From contig NC_019876.2 in the NCBI RefSeq assembly GCF_002234675.1, forward strand, positions 10,289,245-10,353,244: DNA of 64,000 nt. The letters are read 5' to 3'. The stretch's first letter is position 1; each line of letters starts with the position of its first letter. The translations under genes were made by a program, and so were the position numbers. Of the stretch, positions 1 to 10,741 are shown piece after piece. Below the pieces are notes generated by a model, which was not told the origin of the DNA, did not search any database, and saw only the letters and a list, made by a program, of their open reading frames with translations. The stretch is from Oryzias latipes (taxonomy: Eukaryota > Chordata > Actinopteri > Beloniformes > Adrianichthyidae).

Positions 1-63
1 TGAAGTTGATTGTCAGGAACTGGCCGGGGTGCTTTGATGAATCCACCAAAAGGGGTTGCGACT
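1..63 (-). CDS. myoz2: myoz2 last coding exon, partial
   Basis: On the minus strand an acceptor (cacttccag, bases 64-72) precedes an exon that completes the Arg codon of the previous exon (AAC AG|A) and reads [20 protein letters not shown] before the window edge. The VATPFGGF block is the signature of the myozenin C-terminal exon. The stop codon and 3' UTR are outside the window. Confidence 0.9.
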
Positions 64-3000
64 CTGGAAGTGACAGTGTGATAAAGGCAACTGTCATGTG
101 CAAATGAGAACAACCACATGACATTTAACATGATGCAACTAATTAAAGACACGCATCTGACCTAAGGAGATGCTGGGAAGTCTTGTCAGATTGAAGTAAG
201 GGCAGTATGCTGTGAGTTAGATGTTTTCTCACAGGATGTTTCTATAGCTGATTATTTAACATAAGTTAAAATATTGCTTAATACAGTGTAAAGATAAAAG
301 TTTAAAAGTCAAAATCAAACATTTGGTGTGCATAACCTGCATTGCCTGTTCCCTAAAGCCCCACTCCGATCATCTTTTGATCTATTATCAAAGTGTTCCT
401 CAATTACGGTTTTTGCAGTTTTTAGCCCAAATCAAAAAACTTGTTTCATTTTCTAGGACAGTTTCTGCAGACCGACAGTAGCTCATTAGAAATTCACTTC
501 TAAGTTCTGGGCGGGACAATTAGTCCTGTCATCTATTACTGAGCTATCTGATTACATGCTCTCCCGCTAACTTACAACCCCTCACACCCCAAACTTACAT
601 TGCAGGTACAACAAAAATGGTGAGAAAGAAATGCAATTTTAATCTTAATTTTCTTTATATATGTCCTCAATCATGAGAAAATGCCACAAGAGCATGTTAA
701 AAAACACAATTCTAATTCATATCTCCACTTAGTCAGATATGCTCTTGACTTCCAGAGGAAAAAAAGAAGTTGTCCAGTCAAAATATTTTTGAGTGGTTAA
801 AAAACTACAATCCCGGAGCCCCATTTTGTATCCCTGAAAAGCCCCAAATGTCCTCTGTAGATACCATAAGGAGATCATTTAATATGATGCATTGAGAGAA
901 ATTAGAGGACAAATTTACATTGTTGGTATAGTCAGGAAGATAAAATCTTGTTAATTAAAGCAACAAATTTGTCTACTTTGAGCTAGTACTTGGATGCGCT
1001 GCATAATAATAAAAATAAAATCTTTCTTCAAAAGCACACAAACCGAGTACTATGAAAGTGCACTTGAGGTAAATAGTTTGTTTGGTTCTGATACTTTGAT
1101 TAAACATTGATTTAAAATGAGCAATGAACTAAGATTCCAACTGATGCGGTTTTCTTTGTTGGTCTTTCATCCTCCAAAACTTTAAAAAATTCCATATTTT
1201 ATTCTATACCTTGTAGTCCTTACATGTTTTTCCCCCGGTTTTTAAAAATATATATTTTTGTCTGCCAAAGCAAAAGCAACTTCTGCTGTCAAACAGTGAG
1301 CCCTCTTTGTGGTGATGCTAATGAATAGTTGCATAATTAGCACCATAGGTCCATCCAACCATGCCCGGCTCAAAGCAGAACAATCAAAATAAAACAAACT
1401 GGAGGTCTGAATGCTTAGATATGTCCTCATTAAATCAGATTCCCTCAAAGTTTTCATATTAACTCTAACACGAACATATTCATATCTTGCAGCCTCGAAG
1501 GACTCCCTTGCTACCATTTATGCAGTTCATTCTCAAGTACTGTCATGCCATGTATGCCGTTTTTACCTGTTGAAGCTCTTGTATCCTGGACATTCTGCTT
1601 GAGGCTTTGTGTGAGGCATTCGGGTAATTAGTGTGTCAGCCAATGCTGGGTCGTTGATAATGGCCTGCTCCCAGGGTGAGCGGTATGACTTCGGCACAGC
1701 TGTACTGTTAAACTTCTCTGGAGGGATGTCTTTCAAAGGACCTCCATATCCTGGATGAGTTATATAGCATAGATGCATAGATGTGAATGGGTGCCATGGT
1801 GGCAAAAAATAAACAAGTATTACTTAAATGTTTTGTTTCCTTTTTTTCCTTTTCCATTGAAGAAATGAGGTTTCTCTGTGGATCACAGCAGGTCAGTAAG
1901 TATTAAAGGCCTTGTACGATCATCTTTTGATCTATTTTAAAAGCGTTCTCATTAGTCTTTTAATTATGATTATTAAATTTTAGCCAAAAACTAAAAACCT
2001 GTGTCACTATAGGACAACAATATGCCACAAATATGCTTTTTTTCAAACAGCATTTTTGTTGCCTGCTCCTGATTCACGAGGATAAATACTCAGAAATGCA
2101 ACTTTGAGCTTAACTGTCTTTATACATGTCCTCCAATCATCAGGAAAAACCACAAAAATATGTTAAAAGGACCTAAAACATGATTTTCATTGGCATGGAA
2201 CTTTTGTGACCAAACAGATCAAAGGACATTTCCATGCTGTGTGTGTTTATGCCTTTATAGATGTCCACACACTGTGCGTTCAGATGGGAGAGGCCTATCC
2301 AAACCACTATCCTTCAAACACAGCCCTTCTCTCTGGGGGGCTTTCAAACTCAGCCATTACATAACATGGGGTGTACTGTCACAGCCCAAAGTTTCACAAT
2401 GAACAATCCCCCTTCCTGAGTTTATGCTTTGCTCTGAGGAGGAAGCTGGAGAAACCAAACAAAAGAAAAGTTTACAGTATTTTTTTTTTTTTTGAGGGGG
2501 AAATGGTAGAAAAATGTACTGTAATATAGTTTCTGTGGCTGAAAAAATATACTGTGGCTTAATCAGAAACGTCAACTAAACAACCAGCTTTGTGAGAAGA
2601 TTAAAGCGGACCCTGAAGGATGACAAAAACAACATTTTACACCCTTAAACACATTTTTCTAAAGATCAGGATTGAGAGGTTGGTTAAAACTGTATTAATT
2701 TCTATTGAAGTGATATCATTTAGAAAACAAAGGAGGAAGAAATAATACATAAAGACATGGGAATGTACTAAAGTACTATAGGTTTCATATCATCAGAACA
2801 AAGTTTTCAGAAAAAAGTGTGTAAATAAAAAAAGTTGATGGTATCAGTAGCCCAAGAGGAAAACAGGAAACACATCCTGCGCGTAAACTCAACAAATGGT
2901 GCACATGTCTGATTAGAACAAGAAGAGTTGGGGAAAAAAGTGGGATACAGGGGTAAAAAAACAAAGGAGTGCCATGAACATCGAGGACAAAAAAACAAAG

Positions 3001-6000
3001 AGGCAGAACTTAACTTGTAATATATTTTTTTTCTGTAGCCGCTTTCAGGCAAAGAATGTATTTTTGTGTGTGATCAAAGCAGTACAAACAGTCCAGTGCA
3101 GATGGATCCTTATCAAAATGTCACATACTTTGAGCCCAGCAGGGGAAAAGCTGCTGTGCAGATTCAGTGCTGAGGAAGAAAACTATTTAAAAAGTGTTTT
3201 TGTCAGAAAGTTTCACAAAAATCAAGTGACCTACTTTAGTTATTTTTGCTAGTATTTGTTTGTCGTGTATTTTTTACCTGGAGCAATAATGCCTGGGTTT
3301 GGTATCATTTTTGTGTCCAGTGTGTCAATTGTGACTTTATATGGTTGGTTGGTTCTAGAGTTGTCCTCGTTGCCGTTGGTGAATGTGGTAGTCTCATTCT
3401 CAGACTTAGGAATTGCGTTGTTCTGCAAAAAAAAAAGGATCAGAGAATTAGAGTTTCATGTCATGGATGCTGGTATGATGAACTAAGACGTTTCAAGCTT
3501 TTGACCCAAATTTCAGCTTGTTCAATTAGTATCTTGTTTTTTTCTGAACTATCAATGTTTACAAGCTAAGAAAAACATTTACTTATGTTTTTTAAATTCT
3601 CATTTCTATTTTCAGTCAATGTTTTGACTTTTCTAACATCAAATTTAAATTAGTGTTTGAGTCGATATAGAAAAAAGCAGAAAGATTTGGAATGGAAAAG
3701 TTGAAAACAATAAAAGGCTTTTGCTGCCCTTGCTGCTCAATGGAGAGAGAGTTGTGAGTTTTTATTCATGACTTATCAGTTTACAATTATAGCATTAGTA
3801 TTTTGTTGCTACGGGTATATAATGCAAAAAGAGAAGAAGAAGAAAGAAAAACAGATCAGTCTGGAGCCTGAACTTTTACCATAAAACAATAATTTCACAC
3901 AGTACTTTGTCTTTAAAGGGATCCAGTCATGGTAAAAAAATAAATAATCTTCTACTACAACTACATTATATTTTGAAAAAGAGAAAAAGCTAAGCTTTAG
4001 AGTCTAAAAGCACTTAGAAAATATTTTTTACTGACACGGACATAAGTTTTTGGTATTTTCCCATGAACTGCTGATACTCATTCAGATATATTTTGCACCT
4101 CAGACTGTTGCTATTTCACAATCTTTTTGAACTGGAAAATGTTTCTGGAACGAACTTAGAGGCAGGAACCCCCCCCCCCAATTCCATCCTTACGTCTCAA
4201 AGACTTTTGTGGGCCGGGGTGACATGTGCTGCAGCCGGGCTTTCATGCTTCTGGAAGATTTGTGTTATGATTTATACCCAGACTTCCTCGGGAAATGTTG
4301 ACAACTTGAAACAAAATCTTTCTATCGGCCGGAGCAATAAATAAACTGAGATATATGAGTCTTTTCCACTTCAAAGATGAGGGCTGGGGGGTGTGGGGGG
4401 GGGGGGGGGGGATTTTCCAGAGTGAAATAATTGCTTTATCTATGGACTTGAAAAGGGCAGCGAGCAGGGCTACCACACAGCCAGACGAAGACACGTTTAA
4501 AGAGTGGAGCAAATTAATTATGGGAAAAAAGAAGATAAACCTGGTTTAGCTTGATTAAAACTTTGCAGAGAGCCTCGGACAATGAATTGCTTTATCCGTG
4601 AGCAGGTCAGAAATCTGCTGCAGGCGGGAAGAAAAAGCTGAGTTGGCGCCGTGCCCGTGGATACACAAAGGGACATTAATAAAGCTGATTATGACCTACT
4701 GGAGGACTTTTTCTGCTAAAGTTATATACTGCTTTGGCATGTAAACACTTCAAGTGCTTAATCACTACACTGCACTCACTCTGTCACGACGGGAGTATGG
4801 GATTTTCAAGTGGAGGCGGGTCCAAAAAGGCAGAAGAAAACTGTGCTGCGATAATGAAAGCAGTCACCGGGTTTAAGTAAATGTGAGTGTCTCAAAGCTT
4901 TGCAATAACATAGTTTTATTTGTTGGTGAATACATTTTCCAATATCTTATGAGAGTCTGCTAATTAAAATTTTGTTGTAAGCATTAACTTATTTTCTTCA
5001 CAATAAAGCGCACTCAAACACCCTAACATTTCTTTTAAAAAACAAGAGTGCGTCGAAATATGGAAAAATTCTGGTTCTCGTCACTGATGTTGAAGCTATT
5101 TTGAGAGGAACATGGCACTCTGTCAAAATGTCAGTCTGTTTTTATGGGTTGTAAATACACTAACGCAGCTACCGAGTAGGGGTTTTGGACTGTCATTTTT
5201 GTTTTTTTTTACTAACAAGTTTGGGAGTTAGCATAGTCACAAAAACATTTTTTTATGCTGTGTTGGCCTGTTTTTAACGTGTTGCAAAAAATGTAAGGAG
5301 TTACAAGTATTGCTAATATGATTATGTGACTAACATGTAGCAGTGTCGGACTGTTTTTTCTTTATGTATTACTAACAACTTTGGGAGTTAGCATTGTCAC
5401 AGTAACGATTGTTTTCATGCGGTATCAGTCTGGTTTTTAACGATTTGGGAATAAAGGTTGGGTGTTTTTTAAACACGTTAACGTGGAAAATGCTTAGCGA
5501 TGTAGTCACAGTGACGTTTGTGTTATCAGTCTGTTGTTTTTTCGTGTTGCAAAAAAGTTTGGGAGCTACAGGTATTATAAAGATGCTAGTGTGGCTAACA
5601 CCGCTAATGCTTCTAAAATCACTAACGTGTAGTGCGGGGGAGCTCCTTACGTCGCGACCCATCAAAGATAAATAAACAAAAAAATATATTTTTAAAACAT
5701 CCGTCAGCAAATTGTCATCCTTACTGTGAAATACATCACTTGATTGACATGCAGAACAACCAATCAAACATCCTCTGAAAAAGGGGTGCCCAAGTCCTGG
5801 CCTCGAGGGCCGGTGTCCTACATGTTTTCCAACCATCTTGCCATTGAAGCTCCTAAACACACCTGATCCAGTTAATCAACAACAGATAAGGCAGGGTTTC
5901 TGGAAAGCCAGCAGGAGGCCAGTCCTCGAGGCCTGGATTTGGGCACCCCTGAAGTCTAAAAAATTAAGTTTCTGTATTTTACTACAGTAATTTATTTTTT

Positions 6001-6169
6001 CTTCTCTCTCCCAGCGCCAGGTCCCAGGCAAAGGACCGGGTATTTAAGCCCGGGCCGGCCCGCGTGCCTCCTCAACTTTGAGACAGAGACGCCCGATTTG
6101 ACGCAGCCGCCCTGCCACGGCGCTTGCTACCAGGTGACCTTGGTGCGCATATGTATACATACGGTACGA

Positions 6170-6203
<34 letters not shown>

Positions 6204-8208
6204 TTATATATATAGTAGGTGTTATTTGTAATTTCCATTTGTGAGCTTTTAGACTTACTTGCACACCCCTAAAAAAACAGTATTTGATCACAGTGCAGAG
6301 TTCTTACATTTAATTGCATGTTGTTTTGATTGTGGACATTCTCAAAAGTGTACTTTTCTGAGCGTCTCTGGCGCAGTTTGAAGAGTCGGGACCCACGGTT
6401 GGAGGCAAGGGAAAGCTCCTCGAGCATGATGTCTTTGGGCACGCTCATTTTCTTCCCAAGATCCATCGAAAACTCTTAGGAGAAAACAAGGGACACAACA
6501 CTTAAGATTATTGTCACATTTGCGATCTTTGACAACACTGATTTGTTTTCCTTAGTGCTGCAATCTCATCTATCAAGCCTTAATGATTACAAATTATTTT
6601 CCCACCAAAAAATAAATAAAATATTTCCTAAAGTTAAGAAAAAAGCCTACTGCAAGGACTGCTGATGCCGCAGTGCTGCCATCATGATGAACGAGGAAAT
6701 ATCTTCCCCTTCAAATCAAATCACACCCACTGCATGTTTTGTGGTTTGCTCCTGATGTGAGCTACAGCATGCTGATCATAGAGATGTCACAGGCCTACAT
6801 CCAAATTTGAGATGCATAATTTGCCATGATATCTTTCAGCTGCCGGTAGTCTTCAGACCCCTGCCTATATTCCAGAGCAACACAGTTGTCCCAGCCTGAA
6901 AATAGCATCTTCAAAGGACAACGACAAAGGGATTAGTTTTCTACAGTACAGTGCAAACTCTTTCATACTTGCAAAGATTGAAAACCTTGTTTTTGGACAT
7001 TCAACATGTTTTACCAGGTTGCTCTACACCTTTCCGAGCTTTTCACAATATCAGTAAAGTTGAAAAGGATTTCCTCTTCTAAGAACTAGAATCTAGAAAT
7101 AAGGAAAAATGTGTCAAAATCCTTTTGCTCCAAACTCCTGACAAGAGAAAAACTTGATTTATGACTAAGAAAACTCAAATTACACTGACATTTTTTGGTT
7201 AATTTTTAACGATATTATTGGAAAGTTCAACAAATGTTGGACTGGCATTCATTGTCATTACTTTGGAAAACAAAAATGTACATTTAAAATCCAAGAATAA
7301 GTGATAGTTTTAGATTTTATGAGGAATTATTAAAATGGGCCAACTTGTACCAAGACTGCATTGACATTTTGCTCACATTGTGTTCTAAAAGGATTCATTT
7401 ACACTTATTGCACAATTTTTGTGATCAAAATGAACTACACTTAGTTACATAAAAACCTGAAAACATAAATAATTGAAATAAATTGTCCTAAGAGTGGCAA
7501 AAAATACTAATTTTTGAATACCTGAGTGGAACTCATTTTTTCTGGATTTTGATATCTTGTTATGGGATTTCTTGTTGAGTAAAAATGACTTGCTTCATGC
7601 ACAGATCATTTATACTTTCTAGAGATTTTCTTCTTAACCCGTGTTCTATCTTATGACCCCCCTTTACATTCCTACCATGACAAAGGTGGATAAAGGTGGA
7701 AAGATTTCATGTAATCCATGGACACCAGTGAAAATCACAAATCATTGAAGAAAAAAGGTTTATTGCACTGTCTAGTGGGTCCAGATGACCCAACTCCCAA
7801 TGTTAAATTGCCTAGGATAGCACAAGGGTTAAGATTAGTCTACTTTTCCTATTTTTAGGCTACATTTTTTTGCAGTGTAGTAATTTACTTATTCATAGTC
7901 ACTGTGGGGAGGGGCTGGCAACTGCTGCCCTCCATGAGGGGGGTCATTTGAATGTGTGACCAATAGGGTGAGACCGGGTTTAGCACAAAATCACGTTTAC
8001 ACTAAAAAAAGCGTCAATGTGTTGCATGACTTTTATATGACATTCAATTTTTGTTAAGGATAAAAACCATGAATATGTGGTCCTTGGGGTGACAAGGAAG
8101 TGAGGGGAGATGATGTTGTGACGTACCATCCTGAGCATGCACCTCCCTGCAGATTGCTGCCGCCTGCATTTTCCTTTCCCTTGTTGTCATGGTGGTGAAC
8201 CGAGACAT
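1..8208 (-). CDS. myoz2: Myozenin-2 (calsarcin-1), 3' end cut off by the window
   Basis: Sarcomeric Z-disc protein of heart and slow muscle; the family tethers calcineurin to alpha-actinin, filamin C and telethonin. Coding exons in transcription order: 8127-8208 (start codon 8206-8208), 6308-6474, 3278-3422, 1567-1750 and 1-63. The phases chain without conflict (82 nt; 2+165; 145; 2+182; 1+62). Recognisable family blocks are the N-terminus ending REVHAQD, then [31 protein letters not shown], the Pro-rich NPGIIAPG joint, [26 protein letters not shown], and YKSFNR continuing into VATPFGGF. About 213 residues are in the window; human MYOZ2 has 264, so roughly the last 50 are off the left edge. 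I chose the start because the next exon continues in frame ([10 protein letters not shown]) and it aligns with the human N-terminus. The middle exon (3278-3422, 48 codons) is the least conserved; only its end resembles the mammalian exon. Neighbour synpo2 lies upstream on the same strand, as in human. Confidence 0.95.
64..1566 (-). other. myoz2 intron 5
   Basis: Intron between the YKSFNR exon and the last exon; minus-strand donor gtaaaa at 1561-1566. It holds a degenerate copy of the TTAA repeat family A (353-725). I see nothing else in it. Confidence 0.8.
353..725 (+). repeat. Dispersed repeat family A, internally deleted copy
   Basis: Starts with a diverged form of the family terminus (AGCCCCACTCCGATCATC), keeps the block TTTTTAGCCCAAATC and ends with the ATGTCCTCAATCATGAGAAAA / GCCACAAGAGCATG tail. 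About 230 bases of the family middle, including the coding exon seen at 32641-32767, are missing. The family has imperfect terminal inverted repeats of the form AGACCCACTCTGATCA and TTAA at its ends in the better copies. Confidence 0.6.
1751..3277 (-). other. myoz2 intron 4
   Basis: Intron bounded by the minus-strand donor at 3272-3277 (gtaaaa after CCA G) and the acceptor ctcatccag at 1751-1759. It contains the family A copy at 1903-2190; the remainder is AT-rich without recognisable genes. Confidence 0.8.
1903..2190 (+). repeat. Dispersed repeat family A, short copy
   Basis: TTAAAG start, then GATCATCTTTTGATCTATTT, the TTTTAGCCAAAA block and the tail with CTCCTGATTCACGAGGATAA and ATGTCCTCCAATCATCAGG. 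It is the same family as at 353, 24050, 32455 and 53249 and lies in a myoz2 intron. Confidence 0.6.
4381..4411 (+). repeat. Guanine-rich run (G5, G6, G17)
   Basis: The plus strand reads GGGCTGGGGGGTGT followed by seventeen consecutive G. This is a homopolymer with G-quadruplex potential, on the non-transcribed strand of myoz2. Length variation or sequencing error is likely here. Confidence 0.8.
5100..5640 (+). repeat. Diverged tandem repeat array, units of roughly 150-190 bp
   Basis: The phrases TTTGGGAGTTAGCAT, GTCACAGTAACG / GTCACAGTGACG, TCAGTCTG plus a T-rich run, and GTGTTGCAAAAAA recur about three times in the same order, with substitutions and small indels. I see no open frame shared between units. 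It is probably an old minisatellite or the internal array of a transposon. Confidence 0.5.
5782..5951 (+). mobile_element. hAT-like MITE
   Basis: About 170-bp element with terminal inverted repeats AGGGGTGCCCAA at the left and TTGGGCACCCCT at the right, and inner parts that also pair (CCTCGAGGGC / CCTCGAGGCC). It has no coding capacity. The ends and the palindromic interior are typical of short hAT-derived elements common in fish; the superfamily name is an inference from the termini. Confidence 0.7.
6010..6140 (+). repeat. GC-rich block, possible LTR fragment
   Basis: A GC-rich island in AT-rich intron. It contains a TATTTAAG box followed by CCGGGCCGGCCCGCG and a stretch rich in CCGCC. The combination looks like the promoter part of a retroelement LTR, but no matching second LTR or polyprotein is present in the window. 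It could also be part of an unrecognised repeat. Confidence 0.3.
6171..6198 (+). repeat. (CATA)n microsatellite
   Basis: About seven uninterrupted CATA units, grading into TATA-rich sequence. The flanking open frames are produced by the repeat and are not genes. Confidence 0.9.
6475..8126 (-). other. myoz2 intron 2
   Basis: Intron between the start-codon exon and the MDLGKK exon; the phases join as G|AG. It contains one complete piggyBac-like MITE (7634-7832) and otherwise AT-rich sequence with no gene I can recognise. Confidence 0.8.
7634..7832 (+). mobile_element. piggyBac-like MITE, copy 1 (family B)
   Basis: About 199 bp including TTAA at both ends. The left end is TTAACCCGTGTTCTATC, the right end GATAGCACAAGGGTTAA. 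The inside carries the conserved family core GTCCATGGATTACATGAAAT (present here in reverse complement) and has no coding capacity. TTAA targets and ends starting CCC(T/G) are the hallmark of piggyBac elements, so this is inferred to be a non-autonomous derivative. Confidence 0.75.
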
Positions 8209-8223
8209 AGCTACCCTTGAAGC
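8209..8223 (-). other. myoz2: myoz2 5' UTR part of exon 2
   Basis: Fifteen non-coding bases between a good acceptor (tgtgattccag, minus strand) and the start codon. A second in-phase-neutral AG lies closer to the ATG, so the exact exon edge is uncertain. Confidence 0.5.
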
Positions 8224-8889
8224 CTGGAATCACAGGAGACACATCAGAACAAGCTGTTCAGATAAATAATGAAAGGAAAAATAATGCAAGCCAGCACCAC
8301 TACTTTTGGCTGTCAGATGGCTACACGCCACAATCACAAAGACCCACCAGAGCAGGGAGAATTTATTGGGGCACTGAAAAGGGCAAAGTTAGCACATCCC
8401 TTTAAATAACCTTGGGCTGTTAAACTTTGAGCACATGTGAGCTGTGTCAGGACTCTGGGAATCAATATATTTGAAATTGCCCAACTGGGCTGAAAGACCC
8501 AAAACAAAAAGAATGTTGGACAGTGGAAAAATGGAGGAATGGTACGTTTTTAACAACATAACACCATATTAAATCCTAAATGCTTTTCCTTATGGTTTCT
8601 TTATGGAACAAAGGCAAAGATAAGTTAGAGCAGAAGTTTACTATCTTAATTTGTGACCATTATTTGACTTATTTTTTATTTTACAACTTTTAGGTAACAC
8701 AGTGCTATTCAGTATTTTACACTAAAAGCCCAAACATGAACAGATACATATCTACTAGGCAGAAAGCTTTGGATTTATCATGTAGTGGAAACTTCCATGG
8801 AACTGAAGGCAAAAAAAAAAAAAAAGAAGGAAAAAATGCCCCTGCAGAAGTAGACAGCACACCTGTGGAGAAGCCCAAGTGATGCTTAC

Positions 8890-9060
8890 CTGTCCTGAAG
8901 GACCTTCAGGGGGTAATCTCAAGTTGTTCCGGTCTCCTCCGGCTGGTTAGTTGGAAAGGTGAGAGGCAAGAGGGGCCAGAGTCATCTGTGTGATTGCCTG
9001 CCGTCACAGACGTAGAAGCTATTTCGTGGGGAGGGTAGGCAGAGGGGAGCTTTGCAGCTT
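8890..9060 (-). other. myoz2: Putative myoz2 leader exon and upstream sequence
   Basis: On the minus strand a consensus donor (CAG|gtaagc, intron beginning at 8889) ends a candidate non-coding first exon. The upstream limit (transcription start) is not visible and 9060 is only a guess. The arrangement of a non-coding exon 1 before the ATG exon agrees with mammalian MYOZ2. Confidence 0.45.
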
Positions 9061-9142
9061 GACCTGAGTGACTGAGTGAGTAGGTGGGTGGGTGTCAGTT
9101 TGTCTGTTGTCATTGGTATTTAGTTCACAAGCAGAGAGGCGA

Positions 9143-9152
9143 CTAAATTTAG
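9143..9152. promoter_or_regulatory. MEF2 consensus site (CTAAATTTAG), probable myoz2 promoter element
   Basis: Perfect 10-bp palindromic match to the MEF2 consensus YTAWWWWTAR, about 250 bp upstream of the myoz2 leader-exon donor. MEF2 drives many sarcomere genes, so position and neighbour gene fit. An E-box lies next to it. Function is inferred. Confidence 0.6.
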
Positions 9153-9162
9153 AGCGCTGCCA

Positions 9163-9168
9163 CAACTG
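9163..9168. promoter_or_regulatory. E-box CAACTG next to the MEF2 site
   Basis: A CANNTG motif 10 bp from the MEF2 palindrome. Paired E-box and MEF2 sites are common in muscle promoters, but a single 6-mer is weak evidence by itself. Confidence 0.35.
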
Positions 9169-10113
9169 CTCCCGTTGGCCTTCGTCTCCCGTTTGGCTGA
9201 TGGCTCAGAAGTGGCCTGCGCTGGTTACAGAGCTGAAGAATGTGCAACACTGTGGAAATATCTGAGCGGTAATCTAATTTTTTTTTTTTTTTTAAAGCAT
9301 AGCCATCTGACATGTGAGAAAAGAATTGAGACACAAACAAAGACTTTAAATAAACTTGAAGATTTGTTGACCACAGTGCAAAGTATTATTTACAAAAGCT
9401 TTACTGTTTGAGATGCGGTCAACACATTTTGAATAAAATGTCTTTTATTTTGACAAGGTGTTGACAAGCCTTGAAAGTCATCCTTACATGGGCTTTCTCT
9501 GTGTTAAAGTATGGCCAACACAACTCCAACTCAACTACCCAAAATGTGAGGCCACCTTGCAGTACTGCACTACAAAAACTGAATCTTGAAAAAGTAAAAA
9601 GACAATTCTTTCAAGAAAAATTGTCTTAAATTCTGTCTGGCAAGAAAAAAATCTTTTCAAGAAAGTTTTTTAATACCAAAATAATCTTAGTTTGTGAAAA
9701 CTTAGGTTATTGAAAAGACTAGCAATATTAATTATTGGTAAAACCATTTTCCCACTGGCAAATATTTGGCTTATAAAATATGCCAGTGGGTTAAGAAATT
9801 TTTACTTATTTCTAAGGGGACTATTTATGCAGTGTAAACGAATGAAAAGCCAATGCAAACTAAAGATGTTATGGCAGAACGAATGAAGTAGCCTCTTCAA
9901 AAACTTCTAAACGAACATTGAAAAGTTCCCTGAGATTTTAAAAATCCTTATGCCCTGTACGCTAGTCTGACAGTCTTCCTTAAATAGTATGATCTAATTT
10001 ACACTACAGTGACTACAGTGATACTAATTACTTACATTATGATCAGTTTATTTAGTACCACCTGAAAAGATCAAATTAAACGACACATTTCTAACATATA
10101 TGTTTTTTATACC

Positions 10114-10118
<5 letters not shown>

Positions 10119-10201
<83 letters not shown>
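10119..10201 (+). repeat. (TA)n microsatellite
   Basis: Uninterrupted TA dinucleotide run of about 83 bp. Confidence 0.95.
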
Positions 10202-10204
<3 letters not shown>

Positions 10205-10390
10205 CAAAGATGTATAGTAAGGATAGAGTGACTGAATGAGTATTGCTATCACTATCAGAGAGAGGATATTTGTTTATCTGTCGCTTTTATATTGTGTTTG
10301 AAATCAATTAACTAGAATAGACTAGTCTGGAGATGATAAGACTTGACTAAACTTAACTAAATTGGATGGTTGGGGTTTATCTTGTAATAT

Positions 10391-10500
10391 TGTGTCTGTT
10401 TTTTGTTTTAAATGTAAAGCACTTCGAGTTTTGCAAGGCACGAGAAGCGTTTTTTTATAAATAAAGTTGGATTTGATTTGATTTGGTTTGATTTGATTTG
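10391..10500 (+). repeat. 3' tail of a LINE or SINE with (TTTGA)n end
   Basis: AATGTAAAGCACTTCGAG, then GAGAAGCG and ATAAATAAAG, finishing in a TTTGA/TTTGG pentamer run. This layout (conserved stem, AATAAA-like box, short tandem tail) is that of an L2-clade LINE 3' end or a SINE sharing it. The family assignment is an inference. Confidence 0.5.
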
Positions 10501-10551
10501 AGCTCAACTGGACTGGACTGGGCACGACACAACACAACACAAAAAAGAAAC

Positions 10552-10741
10552 TTAACCCTTGTGGGAGTTGGGTCATCTAGACTCACTAGACAGTGCTCTG
10601 AACCTTTTTTCTTCAATGATTTGTGATCTTCACTGGTGTCCATGGATTACATGAAATCTTTCTACCTTTATCCACCTTTGTCATGGTAGGAATAACACGT
10701 CAATGTAAGGGTGGGGTCATCTAAGATAGCACAAGGGTTAA
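10552..10741 (+). mobile_element. piggyBac-like MITE, copy 2 (family B)
   Basis: TTAACCCTT at the left and GATAGCACAAGGGTTAA at the right, with the core GTCCATGGATTACATGAAAT. The left inner segment is shortened: CCCTT runs straight into GTGGGAGTTGGGTCATC, missing the GCTATCCTAGGCACT part seen in copy 3. Confidence 0.75.

Larger units (their letters stand above)
3423..6307 (-). other. myoz2 intron 3 with several repeats
   Basis: Intron between exon 6308-6474 and exon 3278-3422. It holds a G17 run (4395-4411), a diverged tandem array (about 5100-5640), an hAT-like MITE (5782-5951), a GC-rich LTR-like block (about 6010-6140) and a CATA microsatellite (6171-6198). No additional coding exon is needed, because the flanking phases (0/0) join directly. 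Confidence 0.75.

Noticed and set aside
5100..5640. CRISPR-like spaced repeats
   Set aside because: A vertebrate intron with long, diverged tandem units; no short identical repeats with unique spacers.
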